A DNA stretch of 45,664 nt from Oscillospiraceae bacterium (lineage in GTDB: Bacteria > Bacillota > Clostridia > Oscillospirales > Oscillospiraceae): assembly GCA_017622995.1 (NCBI GenBank), contig JAGAQA010000020.1:1-45664 (forward strand), given 5' to 3'. Shown piece after piece: positions 26,096 to 33,337 of this stretch (position 1 is the first letter of the stretch; the number at the start of each line of letters is the position of its first letter). A model generated the notes under the pieces. The model saw only the letters and a list, made by a program, of their open reading frames with translations, did not search any database and had not been told where the DNA came from. A program made the position numbers and the translations under genes.

Positions 26096-26121
26096 CCGGG
26101 AAAGGGATTTCGCTTTCCCGG
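26096..26121 (+). terminator. Stem-loop after the first MATE gene
   Basis: CCGGGAAAG (26096-26104) pairs with CTTTCCCGG (26113-26121); a few T residues follow at 26131-26139 after a GC run. Confidence 0.65.
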
Positions 26122-26159
26122 CCCGCGGGGGTTTATTTTGAAAAGGAACCGGATTTTTC

Positions 26160-26188
26160 TTGACTACCGGGTAAAATTCCACTATAAT
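26160..26188 (+). promoter_or_regulatory. greA-lysS promoter
   Basis: TTGACT (26160-26165), 17-base spacer, TATAAT (26183-26188), about 40 bases before greA. Confidence 0.85.
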
Positions 26189-26230
26189 ATTCGGAGCTAT
26201 GGATATTTTATCTGAGAAAGGATTTTGAAT

Positions 26231-26707
26231 ATGGCTAAGGAATACAAAATTACCAGCCTGCGTCTTGCTGACCTGGAAAAGGAACTGAACTATCTGAAGA
26301 CCACCCGGGAACGGGAGGTTGCCGCCATGATCGCGGAAGCCCGCTCCTACGGCGACCTGTCCGAAAACTCCGAATACGATGCCGCCAAAAACGAGCAGGG
26401 CAAGCTCTACGGCCGCATTGCGGAAATTGAGGACATCCTGTCCCATGCCGTGATCATCGAGGATGAGAACGAGGCCACCGGCCGTGTGGGCCTGGGCTGC
26501 ACCGTGGTGGTGGAAAACGAGCAGGGCCAGCGGATTGAGTACCGCATCACCGGTTCTCAGGAAGCCAACCCCATGGAAAACAAGCTGTCTGATGATTCCC
26601 CCTTCGGCCGGGGCGTTGTGGGCAAGGCTGCCGGTGAGACCTTCACCGTCAACGCGCCTGCCGGTTCCTACACCATGAAGGTCATCAGCGTCTCCCGTGA
26701 GGGCTGA
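26231..26707 (+). CDS. greA: Transcription elongation factor GreA
   Basis: A 158-residue factor that enters the RNA polymerase channel and stimulates cleavage of backtracked RNA. The coiled-coil (about 8-75) carries the acidic tip GDLSENSEYDAAK, with Asp42 and Glu45 as the working residues. The C-terminal FKBP-like part has VGLGCTVVVENEQ and SPFGRGVVGKAAGETF. ATG at 26231 is preferred over an in-frame TTG at 26225, since AAAGGA (26217-26222) is correctly spaced. lysS follows after 3 bases. Confidence 0.95.
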   Translation: MAKEYKITSLRLADLEKELNYLKTTREREVAAMIAEARSYGDLSENSEYDAAKNEQGKLYGRIAEIEDILSHAVIIEDENEATGRVGLGCTVVVENEQGQRIEYRITGSQEANPMENKLSDDSPFGRGVVGKAAGETFTVNAPAGSYTMKVISVSREG

Positions 26708-26710
26708 GCC

Positions 26711-28198
26711 ATGGCCAAGTTTGTACCCCAGGCAGAAATGCCCCTGTCCGACCAGGTAAAGGTCCGGCGGGAAAAGCTGGAAGCCCTCCGGGCCGAGGGT
26801 CTGGATCCCTTTGTGCAGACCAAGTTTGAGGTCACCTCCTCCGCCAGGGAGATCAAGGAGAACTTCGATGCTCTGGAAGGGAAGACCGTTACTCTGGCGG
26901 GCCGCCTGATGAGCAAGCGGGGCATGGGCAAGGTGAGCTTCTGCGACCTGCAGGACAACACCGGAAGAATTCAGCTCTATGTGCGCTTTGACGCCATGGA
27001 GGAAGCGGACTTCCAGCGCTTCAAGAAAAACGACATTGGCGACATCGTGGGCGTGAAGGGCGACGTGTTCAAAACCGAGCGGGGAGAGATCTCCCTGCGG
27101 GTCCACGAGGCCACCCTGCTGAGCAAGAGTTTGCTCCCCCTGCCCGAGAAGTTCCACGGCCTGACCGACCGGGAGACCCGGTACCGTCAGCGTTATGTTG
27201 ACCTGATTGTGAATCCCGAGGTGAAGGATACCTTCGTCAAGCGGAGCCTCATCCTCCGGGAGCTGCGCCACTTCCTGGACAGCAAGGGCTTCCTGGAGGT
27301 GGATACCCCCATTCTGACCCCCTTTGAGATCGGCGCCTCCGCCCGTCCCTTCTACACCCACCACAACACCCTGGACATCGACATGGTGCTGCGCATTGAG
27401 ACGGAGCTGTACCTGAAGCGGCTGGTCGTCGGCGGGATGGATCGGGTATACGAGGTTGGCCGCATCTTCCGAAACGAGGGGATGGACCCCACCCACAACC
27501 CGGAGTTTACTTCCATCGAGCTGTACCAGGCCTACACCGATTTCCATGGCATGATGGATCTGGTGGAGGAGATGATGAAGACCGTGGCCCAGAAGGTCTG
27601 CGGCACCCTGCAGATCCAGTATCAGGGCAAGGACATCGATCTGGGCCACTGGGAGCGGATGACCATGATCGAGGCCGTCAAGAAGTACTCCGGCGTGGAC
27701 TTTGCCGCCATCCAGACCGATGAAGAGGCGATTGCCCAGGCCAAGGCACACAAGGTGGAGCTGCCGGAGATTCCCACCAAGGGCGCGATTCTGGCGGAGT
27801 TCTTTGATGCCTTCGTGGAAGAGAACCTGATCCAGCCCACCTTCATCTATGACTATCCCGTGGAAAACAGCCCCCTGGCAAAGCGGAAGCCCGGCGACCC
27901 CGCCTTTACCGAGCGGTTTGAATACTTCATCAACGCTACCGAGTTTGGCAACGCCTTCTCCGAGCTGAACGATCCCATCGATCAGAAGGCCCGGTTTGAA
28001 AAGCAGGTTGCCGACCGTCTGGCTCTGGATCCCAACTCCAAGGCCCAGGTGGACTACGACTACGTCACCGCGCTGGAGTATGGCCTGCCCCCCACGGGCG
28101 GCTTGGGCTTCGGTGTGGACCGGCTGGTGATGCTGCTGACCGACTCCGCCTCTATCCGGGACGTGCTGCTGTTCCCCACAATGAAGCCCCTCGACTAA
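26711..28198 (+). CDS. lysS: Lysyl-tRNA synthetase, class II
   Basis: A 495-residue enzyme that charges tRNA-Lys. The N-terminal OB-fold (about 55-150, VTLAGRLMSKRGMGKVSF) binds the anticodon. Class II motifs follow: motif 1 in DSKGFLEVDTPIL, motif 2 FRNEGMDPTHNPEF (about 255-268) and motif 3 GLGFGVDRLVMLL near the C-terminus. Length is typical. It is coupled to greA. It is the last core gene before the accessory region; no T-box leader is present before it. Confidence 0.97.
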   Translation: MAKFVPQAEMPLSDQVKVRREKLEALRAEGLDPFVQTKFEVTSSAREIKENFDALEGKTVTLAGRLMSKRGMGKVSFCDLQDNTGRIQLYVRFDAMEEADFQRFKKNDIGDIVGVKGDVFKTERGEISLRVHEATLLSKSLLPLPEKFHGLTDRETRYRQRYVDLIVNPEVKDTFVKRSLILRELRHFLDSKGFLEVDTPILTPFEIGASARPFYTHHNTLDIDMVLRIETELYLKRLVVGGMDRVYEVGRIFRNEGMDPTHNPEFTSIELYQAYTDFHGMMDLVEEMMKTVAQKVCGTLQIQYQGKDIDLGHWERMTMIEAVKKYSGVDFAAIQTDEEAIAQAKAHKVELPEIPTKGAILAEFFDAFVEENLIQPTFIYDYPVENSPLAKRKPGDPAFTERFEYFINATEFGNAFSELNDPIDQKARFEKQVADRLALDPNSKAQVDYDYVTALEYGLPPTGGLGFGVDRLVMLLTDSASIRDVLLFPTMKPLD

Positions 28199-28203
28199 AG
28201 AAA

Positions 28204-28251
28204 GTACAAGATATAGTGCTGATTTGAAAAATGATTCACTATATAATGTGG
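28204..28251 (+). promoter_or_regulatory. Tandem NrdR boxes without an nrd gene
   Basis: Box A (28204-28219) contains ACAAGATATAGTG and box B (28236-28251) contains CACTATATAATGTG. Both fit the NrdR 16-mer ACACWATATATWGTGT with few mismatches and their centres are 32 bp apart. Twelve bases of box A, ACAAGATATAGT, are identical to the nrdD box at 18592-18603. TATAAT at 28242-28247 in box B could be the -10. The next gene is a transposon-type ORF, not a reductase. Confidence 0.65.
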
Positions 28252-28273
28252 TTTCCAGCGGTGTCATCCTCCC

Positions 28274-28295
28274 TTTGACAGCAATTTGACAGCAA
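28274..28295. repeat. Tandem 11-mer at the probable island boundary
   Basis: TTTGACAGCAA occurs twice in a row (28274-28284 and 28285-28295). The stretch 28252-28370 has no gene. Its position between the orphan NrdR boxes and the first transposon genes makes it a candidate recombination junction; no second copy at the far end is visible in the window. Confidence 0.5.
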
Positions 28296-28370
28296 ATTCC
28301 CAAAGAATAACGCATCAACACGAAGCGTTGTGAATTTCAGGCAATACGGTGTCAGGTTTGAACAGACCAA

Positions 28371-28410
28371 AGAGCACTTCTTAGAGTAACTCTGAGAAGT
28401 GCTCTTTTTT
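28371..28410 (+). terminator. Strong terminator before the transposon genes
   Basis: AGAGCACTTCT-T-AGAG, loop TAA, CTCT-G-AGAAGTGCTCT then TTTTTT. It insulates the following genes from readthrough of lysS. Confidence 0.9.
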
Positions 28411-28464
28411 CGTTCTGCGGTCAATTTCTGTCCACACCCAAATCAATTTTAGGAGGATACCACG

Positions 28465-28731
28465 ATGAAAGACAACTATGAACCCATCAAAAGCATGAAG
28501 GAAGTCCCGGCACAGCTGCGGAAGCTGCGCAGAGAGTATGTCCGCTATCAGCAGGCGGAGCTGATATACAGCCTGTCGCACAAGAAATTGCTGGAGCTTG
28601 CCAGCGATGCAGGTGCGATCTACCGCTTTGACAGCACCGTCTTGATCAACAGAGATATTTTTGATGCTTACTTGGAACGGTTCCATGAGCCTGCTACCAG
28701 CAAGTACAGAAATGGAGGCGATGCGGAATGA
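28465..28731 (+). CDS. Small excisionase-like transposon protein A
   Basis: An 88-residue protein. The part RQQAELIYSLSHKKLLELASDAGAIYRFDSTVLINRDIFDAYL-like stretch (about 28-70) has the layout of Xis/MerR-type winged helices: a helix for DNA recognition, then a beta-hairpin with an I/V-L-I-N-R-x-I-F end. Proteins of this type (DUF6462-like) sit in clostridial conjugative and mobilizable elements and may act in excision or regulation. Ribosome site AGGAGGATA at 28451-28459. It overlaps the next gene by 4 bases (ATGA). Confidence 0.65.
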   Translation: MKDNYEPIKSMKEVPAQLRKLRREYVRYQQAELIYSLSHKKLLELASDAGAIYRFDSTVLINRDIFDAYLERFHEPATSKYRNGGDAE

Positions 28732-28973
28732 GTGGAAATGTATGGATGTTTTCTGACCAGATTGATGATGAAGATGTGGAGTTTATGACCCACGAATTTA
28801 TAACATACAACATGGCGTGTGATTATTACCGCCTGGGACTCAAGCCTGTCACTCGTATGGCGCACGAAGCCGGAGCGGTTTATAAGATCGGAAAAAAGGT
28901 ACTGATTCGCAGAAGCATTTTTGAGGCATATCTGCGAGAACAGCGCAGTGTGGAAAGGAGTGAGCGGGAATGA
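28728..28973 (+). CDS. Small excisionase-like transposon protein B
   Basis: An 81-residue relative of the preceding protein: YNMACDYYRLGLKPVTRMAHEAGAVYKIGKKVLIRRSIFEAYL (about 28-70, read with normal breaks) has the same helix-turn-helix and wing with a final I-R-R-S-I-F. The N-terminal part is acidic (DQIDDEDVEF). The gene overlaps its neighbours by 4 bases on each side, so the three genes form one translational unit. Probable role: DNA binding at element ends, or control of excision. Confidence 0.65.
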   Translation: MSGNVWMFSDQIDDEDVEFMTHEFITYNMACDYYRLGLKPVTRMAHEAGAVYKIGKKVLIRRSIFEAYLREQRSVERSERE

Positions 28974-29335
28974 AAGACGGTCTTGAATATAGCCTCGAAT
29001 ATATCCGTTCAGGTGATTACTTTATCCCGAATTTGACACTACCTGAGGAAACCCGCCCCATGGGCAAGTGGGGGCGAATGCACCGGGAGTATCTGAAAGA
29101 GCACAAGCCGATTCAATACAACTGCCTACTGCTGTCCGGCAAGCTGTGGACATACCTTGCAGACCTGAATGAGCAGGCGCAGGACAGGCTGGAACGAATC
29201 ATCTACCAGATGAAAGCTGCCGAGGGAATTACGGAAGCCTTGAAAGCCAGCGACTCAATGGCTTGGATTGGTGCCATGAATAATATCCACGCCCGAGCCG
29301 AGGAGATCATCCGAGAGGAGCTTATTTATGAATGA
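28970..29335 (+). CDS. tnpV: TnpV-family transposon protein
   Basis: A 121-residue protein of the TnpV family known from Tn4451-like and related clostridial elements. Marks: YIRSGDYFIPNLTLPEE at the N-terminus, GKWGRMHREYLKEHKP, LLSGKLWTYLADLNEQAQ, and the conserved end AEEIIREELIYE. Its function in the element is not established; it is not the recombinase. No serine or tyrosine recombinase is present in the window, so the element is incomplete here or its recombinase lies elsewhere. Confidence 0.85.
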   Translation: MKDGLEYSLEYIRSGDYFIPNLTLPEETRPMGKWGRMHREYLKEHKPIQYNCLLLSGKLWTYLADLNEQAQDRLERIIYQMKAAEGITEALKASDSMAWIGAMNNIHARAEEIIREELIYE

Positions 29336-29492
29336 ACATGACAGAAGTATTCAAACACTTGAAGCCTGCATGACTCTCGAATGATCGCTGCCGTTTTCAT
29401 ATGACGAGATCATGGATAGCGTCTTAGATTTCGACATGGTCAATGCCAAGCCGGACGCGATTTTAAGCCAACTGACAGTTTGGGAGCCTTGA
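29328..29492 (+). pseudogene. TnpW-like 54-codon ORF broken by an in-frame TGA
   Basis: The frame starts at ATG 29328, overlapping the tnpV end, and reads MNEHDRSIQTLEACMTLE, then TGA at 29382-29384, then SLPFSYDEIMDSVLDFDM and on to ILSQLTVWEP with a normal TGA at 29490. The sequence after the stop still looks coding, with acidic and hydrophobic alternation, and no other change of frame. A Trp codon TGG changed to TGA is the simplest reading. Small genes after tnpV in related elements are called tnpW; that name is by position and likeness only. Confidence 0.6.
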
Positions 29493-29501
29493 ATCATTTC
29501 C

Positions 29502-29545
29502 ATCCCCCCGGGGGGCTTCCGGAACAGAGCAGAATCTGCTATACT
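29502..29545 (+). promoter_or_regulatory. GC-palindrome operator and promoter of methyltransferase 1
   Basis: ATCCCCCCGGGGGGCTTCCG at 29502-29521 is identical to 30601-30620. The palindrome CCCCCCGGGGGG is followed by -35-like TTCCGG (29517-29522), 17 bases, and TATACT (29540-29545). C-tract/G-tract operators of this kind are typical of the CsoR/RcnR family of metal-sensing repressors; no such gene is in the window, so the regulator is unknown. Confidence 0.65.
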
Positions 29546-29581
29546 GACCCTGTCAGCTTATTAAGAATACCACAAGCGGAG

Positions 29582-29610
29582 GACCACACTCTCTGACAAA
29601 GGGTGTGGTG
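29582..29610 (+). promoter_or_regulatory. Leader hairpin of methyltransferase 1
   Basis: ACCACAC (29582-29588) pairs with GTGTGGT (29604-29610) in the leader, 25 bases before the start. No T-run follows, so it is not a terminator; role unknown. Confidence 0.45.
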
Positions 29611-29635
29611 TTCCATTGTAAAAGGACGGAAAACA

Positions 29636-30361
29636 ATGGAGATTGGACAGCGTGTCAAGGATTACTGGACTCAGCGTTCCCATGATTTTGGAACGGTTCG
29701 AAAGAATGAATTGGAAAACGAAATGGGGCAAAGGTGGCTCCATGAGATCGAACGGTTCCTGCCGGAGGGGAGAAGCCTGAATATTCTGGATGTGGGCACC
29801 GGCACCGGCTTCTTCGCGATTCTTTTGGCAGAAAAAGGACACCGGGTGGAGGGCATCGACCTGACCCCCGCCATGCTGGAGGAAGCCCGGTGGCTAGCGA
29901 AGCAGCGGAATCTCGATATTACTTTCCGGGAAATGGATGCACAGAATCTTGCGTATCCTGACGGCACCTTCGATGTGGTCATCAGCCGGAATCTCACATG
30001 GACGCTGCCAGACCCGCAGAGAGCCTACGCTTCGTGGTTCCGGGTGCTGAAGCCCGGCGGGGTGCTGCTGAACTTTGACGCGGAGTATGCCGCCCATGTG
30101 CGCAGCCACAGCGTCCAGAACCGCAAGGTCGCCCCGGACAGCCCCTACGGTCATGTGGGCATGACGGATGCACTGCAACAGGAGAACGACGCGATTACCC
30201 TTTCTATGGACATAGGGCAGGCACGCCCGGAATGGGACGGGAAGGTTTTGACCCGTATTGGCTTTCAAAGCTGTCAAACGGATACGCAGGTCGGGAAACG
30301 TCTGCTTGGCGAACTGGACTTGACCACCGCTCCCATGTTCGGCATCTTCGCTAAGAAATGA
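29636..30361 (+). CDS. Class I SAM-dependent methyltransferase 1
   Basis: A 241-residue cytosolic Rossmann-fold methyltransferase. Motif I is ILDVGTGTGFF (50-60), the acidic ribose-binding residue is Asp75 (VEGIDLTPAM), then MDAQNLAYPDGTFD (100-113), and a segment RNLTWTLPDPQRAY (118-131) leading to RVLKPGGVLLNFDAEY. The substrate is not recognised. The RN-TW-LP-P segment is shared with the next methyltransferase, so they form one subfamily, placed beside a NikABCDE-type importer. Start at 29636 follows AAAGGACGG. It has its own promoter and a stem-loop after it. Confidence 0.85.
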   Translation: MEIGQRVKDYWTQRSHDFGTVRKNELENEMGQRWLHEIERFLPEGRSLNILDVGTGTGFFAILLAEKGHRVEGIDLTPAMLEEARWLAKQRNLDITFREMDAQNLAYPDGTFDVVISRNLTWTLPDPQRAYASWFRVLKPGGVLLNFDAEYAAHVRSHSVQNRKVAPDSPYGHVGMTDALQQENDAITLSMDIGQARPEWDGKVLTRIGFQSCQTDTQVGKRLLGELDLTTAPMFGIFAKK

Positions 30362-30600
30362 TTGCATGAAAAACAACCGGAGGTACCGCACAGGTGCCTC
30401 CGATCATTTATGCATGTAAGCCAATCAATGCAGCTTTGGTGGGATCGATGGCTGTAAAAACATATTTTTGTAGAAAACGCACAGAATCCAGCCGTATGTT
30501 TCCGTTTTGGGTGCCCGGAATCCGGGCTTTGCACATGATTTTTTGTAGATATCCCACAAAAAATCCCCCTGCCGGGGATAGGGAAAAACGAAAATACGCA
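30362..30600. other. Non-coding gap between the methyltransferases
   Basis: No gene is seen. It holds a 10-bp stem-loop with one mismatch (30378-30387 with 30393-30402, likely the end of the methyltransferase 1 transcript), an inverted repeat TTTTTTGT/ACAAAAAA (30539-30562 region), and a palindrome ATCCCC-CTGCC-GGGGAT (30563-30579) reminiscent of, but weaker than, the operator at 30601. Confidence 0.6.
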
Positions 30601-30644
30601 ATCCCCCCGGGGGGCTTCCGTGGAAATCGATAGCGTGTTAAAAT
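30601..30644 (+). promoter_or_regulatory. GC-palindrome operator and promoter of methyltransferase 2 and the importer
   Basis: The same 20-base block as at 29502, then TTCCGT (30616-30621), 17 bases, TAAAAT (30639-30644). The spacing from palindrome to -35 and -10 is exactly as in the first copy, while the DNA after the block is unrelated, pointing to selected co-regulation. Confidence 0.65.
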
Positions 30645-30689
30645 ACGGATGAAACAAACAGATACACGCATTTTTCCTTCCTAATCCAT

Positions 30690-30732
30690 GAAAAACGCCG
30701 CGCTATGGGGAAGTAGCGGGGCGCTTTTCATA
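30690..30732 (+). promoter_or_regulatory. Terminator-like hairpin in the leader of methyltransferase 2
   Basis: AAAAACGCC-GCGCT, loop, AGCG-GGGCGCTTTTC forms an imperfect GC-rich stem followed by TTTT, about 25 bases before the gene start and about 40 after the predicted transcription start. It could attenuate the whole methyltransferase-importer operon. Confidence 0.5.
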
Positions 30733-30756
30733 ACTCCGATATTTGAGGTTACGATT

Positions 30757-31548
30757 ATGAAACAGTTTGCGACCTATGAAGAAGAAAATATCCACTACTG
30801 GACAAACCGGGCTTCCGGCTACTCCGGGGTCAATCAGGAGGAGTTGGCCTCCAACCAGAAAACGATCTGGCGGGGCGTCATCTCCCGGCGCATTGCTGCC
30901 CGGTTTCCGGGGAAGAAGCCCTCTCAGATACGGGTGCTGGACGTGGGCACCGGCCCAGGCTTTTTCGCCATTATTCTGGCGGAGCTGGGCTATCAGGTGA
31001 CCGCGGTGGACTATACCGCCTCCATGCTGGAGGAAGCTAAGGGCAACGCGGGGGTGTTGGCGGAGAAGATCGACTTCCGGCAGATGAACGCGGAGAAACT
31101 GACCTTCTCGACCGCTTCCTTTGATGTGCTGGTAACCCGGAATGTGACTTGGAATCTTCCCAACCCGGAGAAAGCCTATGCCCAGTGGATGCGGGTGCTG
31201 AAACCCGGCGGGCTGCTCCTGAACTTTGACGCCAACTGGTATCGCTACCTCTGGGACGAGGACGCCCAAGCGGCGCACGCACAGGACAGGGAGAACCTTC
31301 AGGCTTCGGATGTCCGGGACGAGAGTGCCGGAACGGACGTGGATGCCATGGAAGCCATCGCCCGGAAAACGCCGCTTTCCAAGCACCACCGCCCTGCGTG
31401 GGACTTGGATGTGCTGCGGGGACTGGGAATGCAGGCGAATGCTGATATGGAAGTCTGGAAGCAGGTTTGGACGAAAGAAGAGAGAATCAACAATGCTTCC
31501 ACGCCTATGTTCTTAGTGGAGGGTTTTAAGGTGGGTGTTGCTGTTTGA
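30757..31548 (+). CDS. Class I SAM-dependent methyltransferase 2
   Basis: A 263-residue paralogue of methyltransferase 1. Motif I is VLDVGTGPGFF (60-70), the acidic residue is Asp85 (VTAVDYTASM), then RQMNAEKLTF and RNVTWNLPNPEKAY (128-141) before RVLKPGGLLLNFDANW. It has an extra C-terminal stretch with DAMEAIARKTPLSKHHRPAW. Substrate unknown. The stop overlaps the start of the importer permease (TTG at 31545), so enzyme and importer are translated together, strong evidence that they serve one function. ATG at 30757 has only a weak ribosome site (TTTGAGGTT). Confidence 0.85.
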   Translation: MKQFATYEEENIHYWTNRASGYSGVNQEELASNQKTIWRGVISRRIAARFPGKKPSQIRVLDVGTGPGFFAIILAELGYQVTAVDYTASMLEEAKGNAGVLAEKIDFRQMNAEKLTFSTASFDVLVTRNVTWNLPNPEKAYAQWMRVLKPGGLLLNFDANWYRYLWDEDAQAAHAQDRENLQASDVRDESAGTDVDAMEAIARKTPLSKHHRPAWDLDVLRGLGMQANADMEVWKQVWTKEERINNASTPMFLVEGFKVGVAV

Positions 31549-32489
31549 AAAAATACGTTTTACACAGATTCTTACAACTGATACCCGTCCTCATTGGCAT
31601 CACCTTTCTGTCCTTTGCTATGATGCGCGTGGCCGGCAGTGATGCCATCATCGAGCTTTACGGCGATAAGGGCGCGGTGGCGCAGGAGATCATCGACACC
31701 AAACGGGCGGAACTGGGCCTCGATAAACCCTTCCTCACCCAGTATCTATCCTGGGTGGGCGGCATGATGCGGGGCGATATGGGCGTAAGCTATGTTTCCG
31801 GGAAAGATGTGTTTCAGACCTTCATTTCCAAGCTCCCGGCGACGCTGCTCCTTACCGCCCTGTCCATGGTCATGACAGTGGTCATTTCCATTCCGCTGGG
31901 TGTTCTGGCGGCGGTGCGGCATGACAAGTTCACAGACTACGTTCTGCGGTTTTTCAGCTTCGTGGGAAATTCCCTTCCCAACTTTTTCGTGGCGCTGCTC
32001 CTCATGCAGATTTTCTCCATCAAACTGAAAATGCTTCCCGTTATTTCCAAGGGGCTGAGTGTCCAGAGCGCCATGCTGCCCACCCTGACCCTTGCCATTG
32101 CCATGTCTGCCAAGTATATGCGGCAGGTGCGGGCCACGGTGCTGGAGGAGCTGAACAAGGATTACGTCATCGGCGCAAAGGCAAGAGGTGTCCGCAGCTC
32201 CGTGGTTCTCTGGAAAAGCGTGCTGAAATCCTCCATGCTCACCATCATCACGCTGCTGGCTCTGTCCATCGGAAGTCTCTTGGGCGGTACGGCGATTATT
32301 GAAAGTATTTTCATGTGGGACGGCGTGGGCAAGCTGGCGGTGGATGCCATCACCATGCGGGACTACCCCATGATTCAGGCTTATGTGGTCTGGATGGCAA
32401 TCATCTATGTGCTGGTCAACCTGATCACAGACCTGCTGTATCACGCCCTTGACCCGAGAATCCGACTGGGGGTGCGTGCGGATGCGTGA
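31545..32489 (+). CDS. NikB/DppB-type ABC permease (importer A)
   Basis: A 314-residue inner permease of the peptide/nickel ABC class. N-terminal helix (YVLHRFLQLIPVLIGITFLSF) is typical; about six helices; coupling region EELNKDYVIGAKARGV (the EAA-like loop with G) near residue 205; end YHALDPRIRLG. TTG at 31545 is the start, inside the methyltransferase 2 stop, with AAGGTGGG at 31526-31533 as ribosome site. It pairs with the next permease to form the membrane channel; substrate class is nickel, cobalt, chelates or peptides. Confidence 0.88.
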   Translation: MKKYVLHRFLQLIPVLIGITFLSFAMMRVAGSDAIIELYGDKGAVAQEIIDTKRAELGLDKPFLTQYLSWVGGMMRGDMGVSYVSGKDVFQTFISKLPATLLLTALSMVMTVVISIPLGVLAAVRHDKFTDYVLRFFSFVGNSLPNFFVALLLMQIFSIKLKMLPVISKGLSVQSAMLPTLTLAIAMSAKYMRQVRATVLEELNKDYVIGAKARGVRSSVVLWKSVLKSSMLTIITLLALSIGSLLGGTAIIESIFMWDGVGKLAVDAITMRDYPMIQAYVVWMAIIYVLVNLITDLLYHALDPRIRLGVRADA

Positions 32490-33333
32490 AGTTACCATAC
32501 GAAAGCAAAGGATCAAAAAGGACAGCGTAAAATTCCGTCTTATTCTGTTCGGCACCCTCGCTGTGCTGTTAATTGTCTGTTCCTTTTTCTCGGAGTATCT
32601 GACCCCCTGCGACCCCTATTTGCAGGATTTGAGCATTGCCAAGCAGCCGCCAGATGCGGAGCATCTTCTGGGTACGGACCGCTACGGACGGGATATGCTG
32701 TCCCGGGTCATTGTGGGCAGCCGAACCAGTATTTTTTCCACCCTTTTGCTGGTTGCGATCATCACCGCTTTGGGAACCGCCGTGGGCGTGGTCTGCGGCT
32801 GGAACGGCAAAGCGTTGGATACGGTGCTCATGCGGATTTCCGATCTGTTCCTGGCCTTCCCCGGACTGGTGTTCGCGCTGGCGGTAGCCGGTGTGCTGGG
32901 AGGCGGACTGCAAAACGCCATTATCGCGCTGGCGGCGATTTCCTGGCCCAAATATGCCCGGCTCGCCCGGAGCCAGACCCTTGCCCAGAAGGAAACGGCC
33001 TGGATGAAGGCGGCGAAGCTCTCCGGCAGCAGCACGGTCAAGCTCATTTTTAAGCATATCCTTCCCAACATCATCGGCCCGATTTTGGTGACGTCCATGC
33101 TGGACATCGGCACCATGATGATGGAGCTGGCTGCCCTGAGCTTTTTAGGGCTGGGGGCGAAACCGCCCATAGCGGAATGGGGCAGCATGATGAGCGACAC
33201 CCGGAGCCTGATGACCACCTCTCCCTGGATCACCTTCTCTCCCGGCATCGCGATATTCATCTCCGTTATGATCTTCAACCTGTTGGGCGACACCATCCGG
33301 GACTACGCAGACCCGAAGAGCCGAGGGAGGTAA
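32482..33333 (+). CDS. NikC/DppC-type ABC permease (importer A)
   Basis: A 283-residue second permease. Cytosolic N-terminus, first helix FRLILFGTLAVLLIVC, then the DppC-type LLGTDRYGRDMLSRVIVGSRTS (about 72-93) and the coupling loop with MKAAKLSGSSTVKLIFKHILPN. Ends NLLGDTIRDYADPKSRGR. Starts inside the nikB-type gene (8-base overlap, ATGCGTGA). Works with the preceding permease. Confidence 0.9.
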   Translation: MREVTIRKQRIKKDSVKFRLILFGTLAVLLIVCSFFSEYLTPCDPYLQDLSIAKQPPDAEHLLGTDRYGRDMLSRVIVGSRTSIFSTLLLVAIITALGTAVGVVCGWNGKALDTVLMRISDLFLAFPGLVFALAVAGVLGGGLQNAIIALAAISWPKYARLARSQTLAQKETAWMKAAKLSGSSTVKLIFKHILPNIIGPILVTSMLDIGTMMMELAALSFLGLGAKPPIAEWGSMMSDTRSLMTTSPWITFSPGIAIFISVMIFNLLGDTIRDYADPKSRGR

Positions 33334-33337
33334 CGGT

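Noticed and set aside
26089-26230. T-box or other amino-acid leader for lysS
   Set aside because: The gap before greA is short, has a plain promoter and no T-box consensus; lysS itself has no leader.
25901-28321. 806-codon minus-strand open frame opposite greA-lysS
   Set aside because: An antisense shadow of two strongly conserved housekeeping genes.
29502-29521. The GC palindrome as a terminator
   Set aside because: No T-run follows either copy, the 6-bp half sites leave no loop, and both copies have identical spacing to promoter elements.
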